DNA from: Pseudonocardiales bacterium
GTDB lineage: Bacteria; Actinomycetota; Actinomycetes; Mycobacteriales; Pseudonocardiaceae
DNA length: 58,201 nucleotides
Assembly: GCA_019247305.1 (NCBI GenBank)
Contig: JAFAPC010000175.1
Location: 1 to 58,201 of the forward strand
Direction: 5' to 3'
The translations under genes were made by a program, and so were the position numbers. The notes under the pieces are model-generated. The model was not told the DNA's origin and made no database searches. It saw only the letters and a list, made by a program, of their open reading frames with translations. This document shows positions 27,252-35,874 of the stretch, piece by piece. Position 1 is the stretch's first letter. Each line of letters begins with the position of its first letter.

Positions 27252-28634
27252 TCAGCGCGCAGTGAGGAGCCCGGCGGCCTGCTCGGTGAGCTGGCGCACG
27301 GCGGACCGCCGCCGGTAGGGAGCGAAGTCGCCGACGAGCTGGATGAGGTGGCCGGCGCAGCGGGTGGAGTCGACCTCGCTGGTGAGGGTCTGCATCGCGC
27401 GGGTGGCCAGGGCGACGGCGTGGTCGACCTCAGGCTGGTCTTGGCGCAGGTAAGTGGTGGCAAGCTGGATGTTGGTCCACGCGCCCTGACGGGGGTAGCT
27501 GGGATCCCATAGGCGCAGTGCGGTGCTCAGGTGCTGGCGGGCCCGGCTCCAGTCCTCTAGCCGCAGGTAGCAAAAGCCGGCCATGGAATGGGCGGTAGCC
27601 TCGTCGAGCCAGTAGGACCAGTCGGGTTCCCCCGAGGATGACGGAGCCTCGCCGAGCCGGTCGAAGGCGGCGTTCAGGGCGCGGCGGCACTCGGTGACCG
27701 AGCGGTCACAGGCGTGTGCCTGCGCCCTCCGCAGGTCAAGGATCGCGGCGACCCGAGGGGTAGCACCCGGGTAACCCATCCGGGCGGTCTCGGCGAGGGT
27801 CACCCCCTCCCGGATCTGACCGAGATCGACGGCCTGGCACGACATGAATCCGATGATGTTGGCGCCCAGGGCCCGGTCCCCGGCGGCGTGCGCGGCGTGC
27901 AGCCCAGCGACCCAGTACCGCTGGGCTTGGGGATGCTGCCCGCTGTCAAACGACAGCCAGCCAGCAAAGCGCATCAGCTCACCGGCAGTGGCGTGTAACC
28001 GCCGCCCCACACTGTCGGTGTAGCGGCGCTCCGTGAGCAGGTCCTGCACGCACTGCAGCTGAGCGCGCGCCAGCGGCAGCAGCGTCCCGCTGCCCATCTG
28101 GTCATCGATCCGACGCAAGTGGCCGACGATGTTGTCAAGACTATCGATGGCCCCCGCCGCCAGCGGCAAGCCAGACGCGCGGGCGGTGTCGGTCTCCGGT
28201 TGAGCGGCCAGCGGTTGAGCGATTAGCCACTCGTGGGCGGGCGCGCACGCCCCGGTCCCCAGCGACGTCAGCAGAATCCGTCGGTCCATACTCCCAGCCT
28301 CGGCCACCGCCCGGACCGCCTGCAAGCTCCCGGCTGCGGTCCAGGGCAGGATCAGTCCACTGGTTGCTGAGACAGCTTCGATATCACCGTCCCAGCTTCG
28401 GTCGGCGGTGGTGATGATGGGGCGCCCCAGTTCCTCGCTCAGCAGCGCGGCCACCAGCGCCGGCCAGGGGGAGCATGGCCGGTCGCCGTGCAGCCACGTG
28501 CAGGGCGTCGTGGCGTGCATCCGCTCGGCGCGCCCATGCGGGGCGGCAAAACTGTTCAGCCGCCGCGCCAGCACCTTAGGCCTCCACCCCAGTTCGGTGA
28601 GCACGGCAACCAACGCGTTTGGTGAGTCCGTCAT
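27252..28634 (-). CDS. TPR-containing regulator (actinobacterial XRE/TPR type)
   Basis: 460 aa from ATG 28632-28634; longer starts add non-coding-like sequence. The N-terminus (LVAVLTELGWRPKVLARRLN) resembles the short degenerate helix-turn-helix of the NsdA-like actinobacterial regulators. From residue 220 on there are repeated helical pairs (YWVAGLHAAHAAGDRALGANI, MAGFCYLRLEDWSRARQHLS) typical of tetratricopeptide repeats. A WLHGDRPCSPW stretch near residue 45 matches the linker of that family. It probably controls development or antibiotics, without a visible target. Confidence 0.7.
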   Translation of the reverse strand: MTDSPNALVAVLTELGWRPKVLARRLNSFAAPHGRAERMHATTPCTWLHGDRPCSPWPALVAALLSEELGRPIITTADRSWDGDIEAVSATSGLILPWTAAGSLQAVRAVAEAGSMDRRILLTSLGTGACAPAHEWLIAQPLAAQPETDTARASGLPLAAGAIDSLDNIVGHLRRIDDQMGSGTLLPLARAQLQCVQDLLTERRYTDSVGRRLHATAGELMRFAGWLSFDSGQHPQAQRYWVAGLHAAHAAGDRALGANIIGFMSCQAVDLGQIREGVTLAETARMGYPGATPRVAAILDLRRAQAHACDRSVTECRRALNAAFDRLGEAPSSSGEPDWSYWLDEATAHSMAGFCYLRLEDWSRARQHLSTALRLWDPSYPRQGAWTNIQLATTYLRQDQPEVDHAVALATRAMQTLTSEVDSTRCAGHLIQLVGDFAPYRRRSAVRQLTEQAAGLLTAR

Positions 28635-28880
28635 CCTCAGTATCCATGATCGCAGCCAGATGATGGTATCGCAGCGTAACTTCCCCGGATGCGATGTGGA
28701 ACAGCAGCGGAGCTGAGCGCACCATGGGCACCCACACACTGCGGGCACCATGATCGTGCTGCGGCGATCAGGACCATCAGGAGGCCGGGCAGTTCGATGA
28801 CCTGCCAGCGATTCCGGTCACCTTCAGTCGAGTGCCGACCACAGTGGGTGATCGATAAGGGCCATGGCACCATGTCGTAG

Positions 28881-29384
28881 GTGACCAGCACCCAGCCCCG
28901 CCACGGCCGGCACGCCAAACCGGAACCACCGCCCGCGGTGCCGGCTGTCCCGCTGGCACCAGAAGAGTTCCCCCGGCTCGCGGATGCCTCTCTGAGTGAG
29001 CTGGTTCAGGAAGCCGCCGCCCAGTTCTCCACCTTGTTCCGCGCGGAGGTGGAACTAGCCAAGGCGGAGGTAACCGCTGAGGCCCGCAAGGGCGTCAAGA
29101 GCAGCATCTTCTTCCTCCTCGCCCTGGCCATCGTGCTCTTCAGCCTGTTCTTCTTGTTCATCACGGTGGCCGAAGTCCTGGCCGTCTGGCTGCCGCAGTG
29201 GGCCGGGTTCGGCATCGTGTTCGGGCTGATGCTCCTCACCGCGGCAGTGTGTGCGCTGCTGGGCTGGCGCCGGCTGCGCAGTATCCGCAAGCCGGAACGC
29301 ACGATCAGCACGGTCCGCGACACGGGGGCGGCGTTGCGGGGTCGGCGCGTTCGCCGCCCTCGCGCGGACCTGTTCAGGGAGTGA
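28881..29384 (+). CDS. Phage-holin-superfamily (DUF1469-like) membrane protein
   Basis: 167 aa from GTG 28881. A proline-rich start leads to LSELVQEAAAQFSTLFRAEVELAKAEV, the typical amphipathic helix, then two membrane helices (IFFLLALAIVLFSLFFLFIT and FGIVFGLMLLTAAVCALL) and a basic tail. This is the actinobacterial holin superfamily 3 pattern; despite the name these proteins are chromosomal and their job is not known. Its stop overlaps the hydrolase GTG (GTGA). Confidence 0.82.
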   Translation: MTSTQPRHGRHAKPEPPPAVPAVPLAPEEFPRLADASLSELVQEAAAQFSTLFRAEVELAKAEVTAEARKGVKSSIFFLLALAIVLFSLFFLFITVAEVLAVWLPQWAGFGIVFGLMLLTAAVCALLGWRRLRSIRKPERTISTVRDTGAALRGRRVRRPRADLFRE

Positions 29385-30310
29385 GGCGCCCTCCTGACCC
29401 CGGCTCGGTCCGGATTCCTGGGCCGTGGACGCACCGCGATGTATCGGCCAATGGGATCCGGGTGCACGTGGCGGAGCTCGGCACCGGTCCGCTGGTGCTG
29501 CTGCTGCACGGCTTCCCAGAGTTCTGGTGGTCCTGGCGTCACCAACTCCCGGCGCTCGCCGCAGCGGGTCGCCGGGCCGTCGCGGTGGACCTGCGGGGCT
29601 ATGGCGATTCGGACAAGCCCCCCCGGGGATATGACCCGTGGACGCTCTCGGGTGACGTGGCGGGCCTGGTCCGGGCACTCGGGGAACGCCAGGCGGACCT
29701 GGTCGGGCACGACTGGGGGGGCATCCTCAGCTGGTGCACGGCCGCGCTGCATCCCCGGGTGGTGCGATCGGTGACGGTGCTGGCCGCCGCCCATCCGTGC
29801 GCGATGGGCCGAGCGCTGCTGCGCGACCCGGCGCAGCGTTCGGCAGCCCGGTATCTGGTCAGTGTCCAAGCCCCGTGGTGGCCCGAGCGCGACCTCACCC
29901 GCGACGGTGCGCTGCTGGTGGAGCGGATCCTGCGCACCGGGGCCGGCCCGCGGTGGTGTGACTCCGGCGAGCTCACCGGGGTCGTCCAGCGGTACCGGGA
30001 GGCCATGTTGATCCCCAGCGCGGCGCACTGCGCACTGGAGTACTACCGGTGGGTCGGCCGCTCACGGTTTCGCTTCGATGGGCGCCGACTGTCCCGCGCG
30101 GTCGACCGGACGGTCGGTGTGCCGGTGCTCCAGCTGCACGGTGCCGATGACCCCTACGTGTTGGAGCGCACCGCGCGCCGCTCGGCTCGTTGGGCTGGCG
30201 AAGGCTACCGCTACGAGGTCCTGCCCGGCGTCGGGCACTTCGTGCCACAAGAAGCGCCCGAGCGCACCACGGCCCTGCTCACCGAGTTCCAGTGCGGGTC
30301 CCGGCCCTGA
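29381..30310 (+). CDS. Alpha/beta hydrolase, epoxide-hydrolase-like
   Basis: 309 aa from GTG 29381, coupled to the holin-like gene by a 4-bp overlap. The oxyanion motif is LLLHGFPEFWWSWRHQLPAL, the nucleophile is Asp in LVGHDWGGILSW, and the catalytic His is in GVGHFVPQEAPE. An Asp nucleophile and the HGFPEFW motif mark the epoxide-hydrolase/haloalkane-dehalogenase branch, and the two tyrosines expected in the cap for an epoxide hydrolase may be those around YYRW. Substrate unknown. Confidence 0.87.
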   Translation: MRRPPDPGSVRIPGPWTHRDVSANGIRVHVAELGTGPLVLLLHGFPEFWWSWRHQLPALAAAGRRAVAVDLRGYGDSDKPPRGYDPWTLSGDVAGLVRALGERQADLVGHDWGGILSWCTAALHPRVVRSVTVLAAAHPCAMGRALLRDPAQRSAARYLVSVQAPWWPERDLTRDGALLVERILRTGAGPRWCDSGELTGVVQRYREAMLIPSAAHCALEYYRWVGRSRFRFDGRRLSRAVDRTVGVPVLQLHGADDPYVLERTARRSARWAGEGYRYEVLPGVGHFVPQEAPERTTALLTEFQCGSRP

Positions 30311-30313
30311 TGA

Positions 30314-31978
30314 TCAGCCGCTGGTGACGGGCTCGAGCTGCGGGGAGCTCGTGTCGTGGTGGTAGTCCAGCAGAGCGGTCTCATCAGTGCCGCCCGCGAT
30401 CCGCATCGGGCGCGCCACGATGGTGACCAGCGCCGCGACCAGGAGATTGCCGATGAGCGCGATCAATCCGACGTAGACCTGCGTCGGTGAGCCGGCGAAG
30501 GGATGCCAGCCCAGAATCGACAGCGTGCCCAGCTTGAGCCCCGTGTCGCCGAGGTGCCCGGTGCCGGTGGCGGGGTTGGGGATGTCGTAGAGCATCGTGA
30601 GGCCCCACGCTAATCCGACGGCCCAGCCCGCAGCGAGGCCCCAAGCGTGGAACCAGCGGGTATAGAGCGCGATCGCCACCATGGGCAACGTCTGTAGAAT
30701 GATCACACCACCGATCAGCTGCAGGTCGATGGAATATTGCGGGTTGAGTAACACGATCAGGACCACCGCGCCAAGCTTCACCACCAATGAAGCGATCTTG
30801 GCTTGCTGAGTCTCCTGCGCGGCGGTGGCGCCGCGATGCAGGTATGCCCGATAGATGTTGCGGGTCCACAAATTCGCCGCCGCGATCGACATGATGGCCG
30901 CCGGTACCAGCGCGCTGATCCCGATGGTTCCTAACGCGACACCAGCGAACCAAGAGGAGAACTGCCCCTCAAAGAGCATCGGGATAATCGTGTTGGAGTC
31001 CGGTTCACCGGTAGCCGCATTGACGATCGGGTGCGTGTGCGCCGCGATCGCCGCATAACCGAGCAACGCGAACAGCCCCAGCACCAGCGAATACGCCGGC
31101 AACGCCACCATATTACGTTTGATCACGTTGCTGCTGCGGGCGGCCAGAGCACCGGTCAGCGTGTGCGGGTAGAGAAACAGCGCGAGTGCTGAGCCCAACG
31201 CGAGCGTGACGTACTGCAGCTGGTCATTGGCGCTGAGTAGAATTCCACCGCTCTGCGGGGACAAGATGTCAGCGCCGCGTGCGGGCGTGGCGGTGAACTT
31301 CGTGTTCGCGGCGTCGAAGATAGCACCCCACCCGCCGAGCTTCATTGGTAGGATAATCACGGCGGCAATAATCACCGGGTAGATCAGCAAGCCTTTCACA
31401 AAGGCGATCAACGTAGGGGCCCGCAGGCCGGACCGGTAGGTGTAGGCCGCGAGGATCACGAACGCGATGAACACCGGGATGTGCCCGGCCAGTCCGGCCC
31501 CGTTGAGGCCCAGGGTGCGCAGCACCGCCTCCAGCCCGGCCAGTTGCACGGCGATGTAGAGCATCATTGCAACGATTCCAGTAACCGCCACCAGCAAAGC
31601 CAGAATGGGCGATCCGTAGCGGCCGTGGACGAAGTCCGCCGGGGTCACATAACCGTGTACTCGGGACACCGACCACAACCGGACCAGCGGCAGGAACGCC
31701 AGCGAGTAGGCGAGCACGGTGAAAGGCAGTGCGAAGAACGCCGTCGGCCCGGCACCCCACATCAACGCGGGCAGCGCGACGAAGGTGTAGGCGGTGAAGA
31801 TGTCGCCACTGATGAGGAACCAGGTGACCCACGAGCCAAACTTGCGACCACCCAACCCCCATTCATCAAGGTGATCGAGTGGAAAACCCGCCTTCCACCG
31901 GGCGGCGTAGACCCCCAACCCAGTGACGATGGCGAACAGCAGCGTGAAGATGGCCAGTTCGGTCCAGCGCACGGTCAT
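30314..31978 (-). CDS. SSS-family monocarboxylate permease (MctP/ActP-like)
   Basis: 554 aa from ATG 31976-31978. It has 13 likely helices beginning with ELAIFTLLFAIVTGLGVYAA, the SSS signature GGRKFGSWVTWFLISGDIFTAYTF, and AALNP-type motifs further on. Family members import acetate, pyruvate or other short monocarboxylates with a cation. The DUF3311 partner directly upstream, overlapping by 4 bp, is usual for this branch. With acs it would complete acetate use. Confidence 0.87.
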   Translation of the reverse strand: MTVRWTELAIFTLLFAIVTGLGVYAARWKAGFPLDHLDEWGLGGRKFGSWVTWFLISGDIFTAYTFVALPALMWGAGPTAFFALPFTVLAYSLAFLPLVRLWSVSRVHGYVTPADFVHGRYGSPILALLVAVTGIVAMMLYIAVQLAGLEAVLRTLGLNGAGLAGHIPVFIAFVILAAYTYRSGLRAPTLIAFVKGLLIYPVIIAAVIILPMKLGGWGAIFDAANTKFTATPARGADILSPQSGGILLSANDQLQYVTLALGSALALFLYPHTLTGALAARSSNVIKRNMVALPAYSLVLGLFALLGYAAIAAHTHPIVNAATGEPDSNTIIPMLFEGQFSSWFAGVALGTIGISALVPAAIMSIAAANLWTRNIYRAYLHRGATAAQETQQAKIASLVVKLGAVVLIVLLNPQYSIDLQLIGGVIILQTLPMVAIALYTRWFHAWGLAAGWAVGLAWGLTMLYDIPNPATGTGHLGDTGLKLGTLSILGWHPFAGSPTQVYVGLIALIGNLLVAALVTIVARPMRIAGGTDETALLDYHHDTSSPQLEPVTSG

Positions 31979-32190
31979 CGCCGACCACCCGTCTTCAGGT
32001 ACACTACCCCCACGCAGATCACGCCGAGCGGGATGAAGAGGAACTGGCACCAGTAGAAGAACGGAAAACCGAACAGCCGAGGCTGATCGCTGTTGTACAG
32101 CGGGGTGACCAGCACCAGCAGCGGCACCAGGAGCAGCAGGTTCCAGCGACTCCAGCGCGGCGCCGGGTGGTGAGGCGAACTAGATGGCAT
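31975..32190 (-). CDS. DUF3311 small membrane protein
   Basis: 71 aa from ATG 32188-32190. Two helices, NLLLLVPLLVLVTPLYN and FFYWCQFLFIPLGVICVGVVY, the second containing the DUF3311 motif FPFFYWCQF. These small proteins precede SSS permeases and are thought to be accessory subunits. The stop overlaps the permease ATG by 4 bp. Confidence 0.9.
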   Translation of the reverse strand: MPSSSPHHPAPRWSRWNLLLLVPLLVLVTPLYNSDQPRLFGFPFFYWCQFLFIPLGVICVGVVYLKTGGRR

Positions 32191-32210
32191 CTTGGCGACC
32201 CCATGCACAA

Positions 32211-32564
32211 TCAGAAGAGTCCAATGAACCGTGCAGGATCCTGCGCCTGCGGGGAGCGCTGAGTGGGTCCCGCCCGGGCCCGACGTCCCGCACGAACGTG
32301 AGCGCGTCGGCGCCTGCGGCGCATCGCCGAGATGCGCTGTCCGAGGCCCTCGAACAGCGCGACCTCCAGCTGTTCGGCGACCCATAGGGGCCGCTGGATC
32401 CGGGGCACGGCGTACAGCTCGGCGATCAGCTCGGCCCGGCGCGGGTCACCCCGAGGGTAGGCCAGAACGATCAGGCGCAGACAGAGCCCTGGGGCCAGTC
32501 CGAACACGACGACGACCATCAGCAGGCTCGGCCAGGAGGCGACCGCTTTCAGCAGCTCGTCCAT
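32211..32564 (-). CDS. Small membrane-associated hypothetical protein
   Basis: 117 aa. One N-terminal helix (SLLMVVVVFGLAPGLCLRLIVLAY) is followed by ELIAELYAVPRIQRPLWVAEQLEVALFEGL and a very basic tail. It starts one base into the PadR stop (TAATG). PadR genes in actinobacteria are often followed by such a protein of unknown role. Confidence 0.7.
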   Translation of the reverse strand: MDELLKAVASWPSLLMVVVVFGLAPGLCLRLIVLAYPRGDPRRAELIAELYAVPRIQRPLWVAEQLEVALFEGLGQRISAMRRRRRRAHVRAGRRARAGPTQRSPQAQDPARFIGLF

Positions 32565-32911
32565 TAGCTGAGCCCCCAGACCAGAGTGGCAAACCTCGGA
32601 TCACGGCGGGCCACCCTGAGAACTCCGGCGAACCGCGCGTCGTGGCTGGCATCCTGAAGAACCGCGCCGAGCGCCAGCCGACCTCTGTCGGTCAGCTGGT
32701 AATACCGCCGGGGCGGGCGCTTGTCACGGATGGTGGTCGGGTCCTCCCACCCATCCTCGACCCAGCCCTCGTCGAGCATGCGCGTCAGCATCGGATAGAG
32801 CACACCGGAACGGACGCCGGTCTTCTTGGACAGCTCGTAACCCCAGTGGCGAGCTGTCGGATCGCCCAGGAGGGCCATCGCCACCTGGATCAGAGCGTGC
32901 GTCTTCCGCAT
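32564..32911 (-). CDS. PadR-family transcriptional regulator
   Basis: 115 aa from ATG 32909-32911. The winged helix is RHWGYELSKKTGVRSGVLYPMLTRMLDEGWVEDGWED, then the wing PPRRYYQLTDRGRLAL. Length and the LYPML/YYxLT motifs are diagnostic. It is co-transcribed with the small membrane protein, and probably regulates that operon or the permease beyond. Confidence 0.9.
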   Translation of the reverse strand: MRKTHALIQVAMALLGDPTARHWGYELSKKTGVRSGVLYPMLTRMLDEGWVEDGWEDPTTIRDKRPPRRYYQLTDRGRLALGAVLQDASHDARFAGVLRVARRDPRFATLVWGLS

Positions 32912-33415
32912 GAGACCTACCCTACATAGGTATTTTAAGATGCACCACCCCCGGGTGCCGCTCCGGAACGACACCAGCTTTAGATCAACTAAGTCGTCGA
33001 AACTTCGGTGTTTGAGTCACGTTCTCTCAGGGCTTGCCGTGGACAGGTTCGCTGTGCGTCGGTCACCTCAAAGCCCAGCTTGGCTGCCCTGCTTGGTGAT
33101 CGCGCTTGGGAAGATCACTGTTTGGGTGCCAAAAGCGACAGGATGTGTCGCTTTTGGCACCCAAACAGTGATCATGGGGTCCTCGGCGTCCGGCACCTGC
33201 CGGGTCAGTGCCCAATGCTCAACTCAGCTGCCCCCGCTCGGCGGTCTGAGGCGACGCCTCACTAGGTCGGACGGGTCCGCGTCGAGGCGCTCTCATCCGC
33301 CTGGTGGCGCCGCTAGTCCCCACACCCCCCAGTACAGGGTGAGCTGACCCGGCGGACACCTCAGATCGCCACAACACGAATATGAACTCGGACGTTGGCC
33401 CCAACACGTGAAATT
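32912..33415. other. Gene-free interval with a long hairpin
   Basis: No frame with coding bias. It contains the 28-bp perfect inverted repeat at 33113-33173, listed separately. Confidence 0.6.
33113..33173. repeat. Perfect 28-bp inverted repeat, 5-base loop
   Basis: The arm 33113-33140 (starting GATCACTGTTTGGGTGCC) is perfectly complementary to 33146-33173 across GGATG. No gene overlaps it. It lies between PadR (going away) and the TrmH-like gene (coming towards it), so it could terminate that transcript, but the stem is far longer than usual. Confidence 0.92.
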
Positions 33416-34291
33416 TTACCAGTGGTTTTTTTGCGCTCGCGCCTCGAACAGGAAGACGGCCGCCGAAATCGACACGTTCAGCTAGTCGGCTGACCCGAGC
33501 ATGGGGATGAAAACGCGTTCGCAGCCCATTTTGTACCAGGGCTTCGGAATACCGTAACGCTCCGACCCGAGCACGAACGACGTGCGCGTAAGTGAATAAT
33601 CGAACGACCGGTAACTCTTCGCGTCGTCGGTATCGGCCAAATAGACATTCACTTTGTTTGGTTGAAGCCACGCGATCGCGTCTTCCGTCCGCTCAAAGTC
33701 CACCACAGGCATCGTCAGGATCATGCCTTGGCTTGCCCGAAACACCTTCGGATGCGTCAGCCTGGTGCGCCGATTCGTCAACACCAGACAATCCGCACCG
33801 GCGGCGTCCAGTGTCCGAATTAAGGTACCCAGGTTGCCGGGAATCTTCATACCATCGGCCACCATGATCAGTGACGACTCACCGAGCTGGACGTCCTGGG
33901 GCTCCCACGTGGGCAACTGCGCGATCGAGAACAATCCGTCCGGCTTGTCCCGCTCGGAAATCCGCGCCAACGTCCGCTCGGACACCTGATAGGCCAGATG
34001 CGCCCGCGGCGCCAACTCGACAGCCCGCTTACGCGCTTCGTCGGCATACGCGGCTTCCGGACACCACAGGAACGTGTCGATGAAGACATCGTGCTCCACC
34101 AGGAGGTTGTGTGCCCACAACCCCTCAGTGATGATCATTTTCCGAGGGTTCGGCGCGGTGTTCCGCTGATCGCGAGCACCTGCTTGATCTTCGGATGCTG
34201 TGCGCCGATCCGCTGAAGTTCCATCGTCCCTGATCATCATCGTACTGTGGTGAGTTGCGGGCCTCATCGTAATGCCGGTCCGGAGAGGCAC
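33416..34291 (-). pseudogene. TrmH/SpoU-family RNA 2'-O-methyltransferase with an in-frame TAG near the C-terminus
   Basis: The start is uncertain: candidate ATGs at 34267 and 34231 lie inside this frame. SPOUT features are IMVADGMKIPGNLGTLIRTLDAAGAD (motif 1, with N and R) and FVLGSERYGIP (motif 2, SE/G). Motif 3 should read GSADSLNVSISAAV; here the Ser codon is TAG (33482-33484), and the following residues LNVSISAAVFLFEARAQ continue in frame to a TAA at 33416-33418. Truncation would remove the SAM-binding knot strand. One base change (TCG to TAG) explains it. Confidence 0.8.
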
Positions 34292-34479
34292 GTGTCACCA
34301 CACTGATGTTGCGGATGGCTTGGGCCACGCGCTCCCTGACGGGTTAAGGGTCGCCTCCCCACCTGCGCCATGCCAGCGATGCGGCAACGGGGTCTGGAGG
34401 TCAGCCTGCTGGAAGATGCCGATTGCCAGCCGGGAGGCACGTCTCGGAGCCGCCGTTTGAATCACGTCCGTGGCTTGAG

Positions 34480-35204
34480 TTAGCGGGTGGTGCGTGCCCC
34501 GCCGTTCACCGCGAGGACCTGTCCAGTGATGTGCCGGGCCGCGGGAGAGGCGAGGAAGGCGACGGCGCCGGCCACGTCGTCGGGGGTACCTGGGCGTCCG
34601 GTGCTGGTGGCGGCGATCAGCGCGGCACGGCGTTGGTCGGTGAGGCGGTCCCGGAAGAACTCAGTGTCGGCAATGTAGCCAGGTGAGACGACGTTCGCGG
34701 TCACACCACGCGGGCCGAACTGACCGGCCAGGTCAACGTTCCACGAGGCGAGCGCCGCCTTGGCGGCACCGTAGACACCGGCGCCCTGCTCTGCCGCGAT
34801 CGAGCCGATGCTGATGACAGCGCCGCCCTCGGTGAGCCGGTCGGCGACTGCGGCGGTCATCAGCACCGCGGAGAGCAGATTGGCCTCGAGGTTGGCCCGC
34901 CACTGGGCGGCCAGCGAAGTGAGATCATCCGGACTGGCGCGGTTGAAGTCGGTGTTGCCTCGGCGTTGTTGACCAGCACATCGACTGAGGCCGGCAGCTG
35001 CGCCCGCAGCGCTTCGACCTGGGTCGGATCGGTGGCGTCGCACACCACGGCTCGCACGCCGGACCCGAGCGCGGCTGCGGCCCGCTGCAACGGTTCCCCT
35101 CGCCGGCCGGTGATCACCACGGTATCGCCGCGGGCGGCGAAGCTCGCCGCAACCGCTCGTCCGATACCGGTACCACCGCCCGTCACGACCACATTGCGTG
35201 CCAT
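34480..35204 (-). pseudogene. Short-chain dehydrogenase (FabG-like), one-base frameshift
   Basis: ATG 35202-35204 with AGAGG upstream. The cofactor motif is VVVTGGGTGIGRAV; the frame then runs to VDVLVNNAE. The rest (NTDFNRASPDD..., catalytic Ser and Y/K in SIAAEQGAGVYGAAKAA, NVVSPGYIADTEFF) is in the next frame. Adding one base around 34960, where NNAGGNTDF is expected, restores a normal protein of about 241 aa. It is divergent from the MarR gene, sharing its operator region. Confidence 0.8.
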
Positions 35205-35226
35205 CCAGAACCTCTCACAGCTACAT

Positions 35227-35269
35227 TTAGACCTAATACATTTATAGTACTCCATTATTTAGGCCTAAA
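35227..35269. promoter_or_regulatory. Two-palindrome operator for the MarR regulator
   Basis: TTAGACCTAA (35227-35236) and the perfect palindrome TTTAGGCCTAAA (35258-35269) have centres 32 bp apart, three helical turns. They lie between the divergent SDR and MarR genes, the usual place for a MarR autoregulatory operator. MarR binding is inference. Confidence 0.65.
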
Positions 35270-35281
35270 CGAGGTGCAGTC

Positions 35282-35827
35282 GTGATCGACGAGTGGGACG
35301 AGGACGACCCCGTCGATGCCACCGCTCTGGCGTGGCTGCGGGAGCGTCCGGGCACCCCGGTGGAGGGCATCGGCATCGTCACCCGGGTGTGGCGGCTGGC
35401 CAAGTTGTTCGGCGAGGATCGTCGCCGGGTCCTCGCGGGCGCCGGCGCGGATCCGGCTGTCCTCGATCTGCTCAGCGTGTTGCGCCGGGCCGGAGCACCC
35501 TACCGGCTGACCACCCGGGAACTGACTGAGCACACCCGAGTGACCGCTGGTGCCATCTCGCAGCGGGTGGCCCGCGCGGAGAACTCGGGATTGGTCCAGC
35601 GAGACGGCGCCGGTGACGGTTCACGGACCGTCATCGTGACCCTCACCCCGGCCGGGCACGCACTGGTCGAGAGCTTGGTTGACCAGGTCCTGCACCGGGA
35701 AGCCGCGCTGATCTCCTGCTTAGCGCCACACCAGCGGACCGCATTGACCGAGTTGCTCCGGCTGCTGCTCAACGATGTCCAAGAACAGATCGGGCACCAC
35801 CGGCACACCCAGGTCGGGTCGACGTGA
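35282..35827 (+). CDS. MarR-family transcriptional regulator
   Basis: 181 aa from GTG 35282. The winged helix is YRLTTRELTEHTRVTAGAISQRVARAENSGLVQRD (about residues 74-108), followed by the wing DGSRTVIVTLTPAGHALVES. The extra N-terminal 45 residues (DEWDEDDPVDATAL) are acidic. It is divergent from an SDR, a classical pairing in which MarR represses both. Confidence 0.88.
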   Translation: MIDEWDEDDPVDATALAWLRERPGTPVEGIGIVTRVWRLAKLFGEDRRRVLAGAGADPAVLDLLSVLRRAGAPYRLTTRELTEHTRVTAGAISQRVARAENSGLVQRDGAGDGSRTVIVTLTPAGHALVESLVDQVLHREAALISCLAPHQRTALTELLRLLLNDVQEQIGHHRHTQVGST

Positions 35828-35874
35828 CAGGGCACCCCGGGTGAGCACCTCGATCCCCGATGAGGAGGGCCGTG

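Noticed and set aside
29006..30028. Long minus-strand open frame (340 codons)
   Set aside because: It is antisense to the holin-like and epoxide-hydrolase-like genes, which have clear motifs; the frame is a codon-bias shadow.
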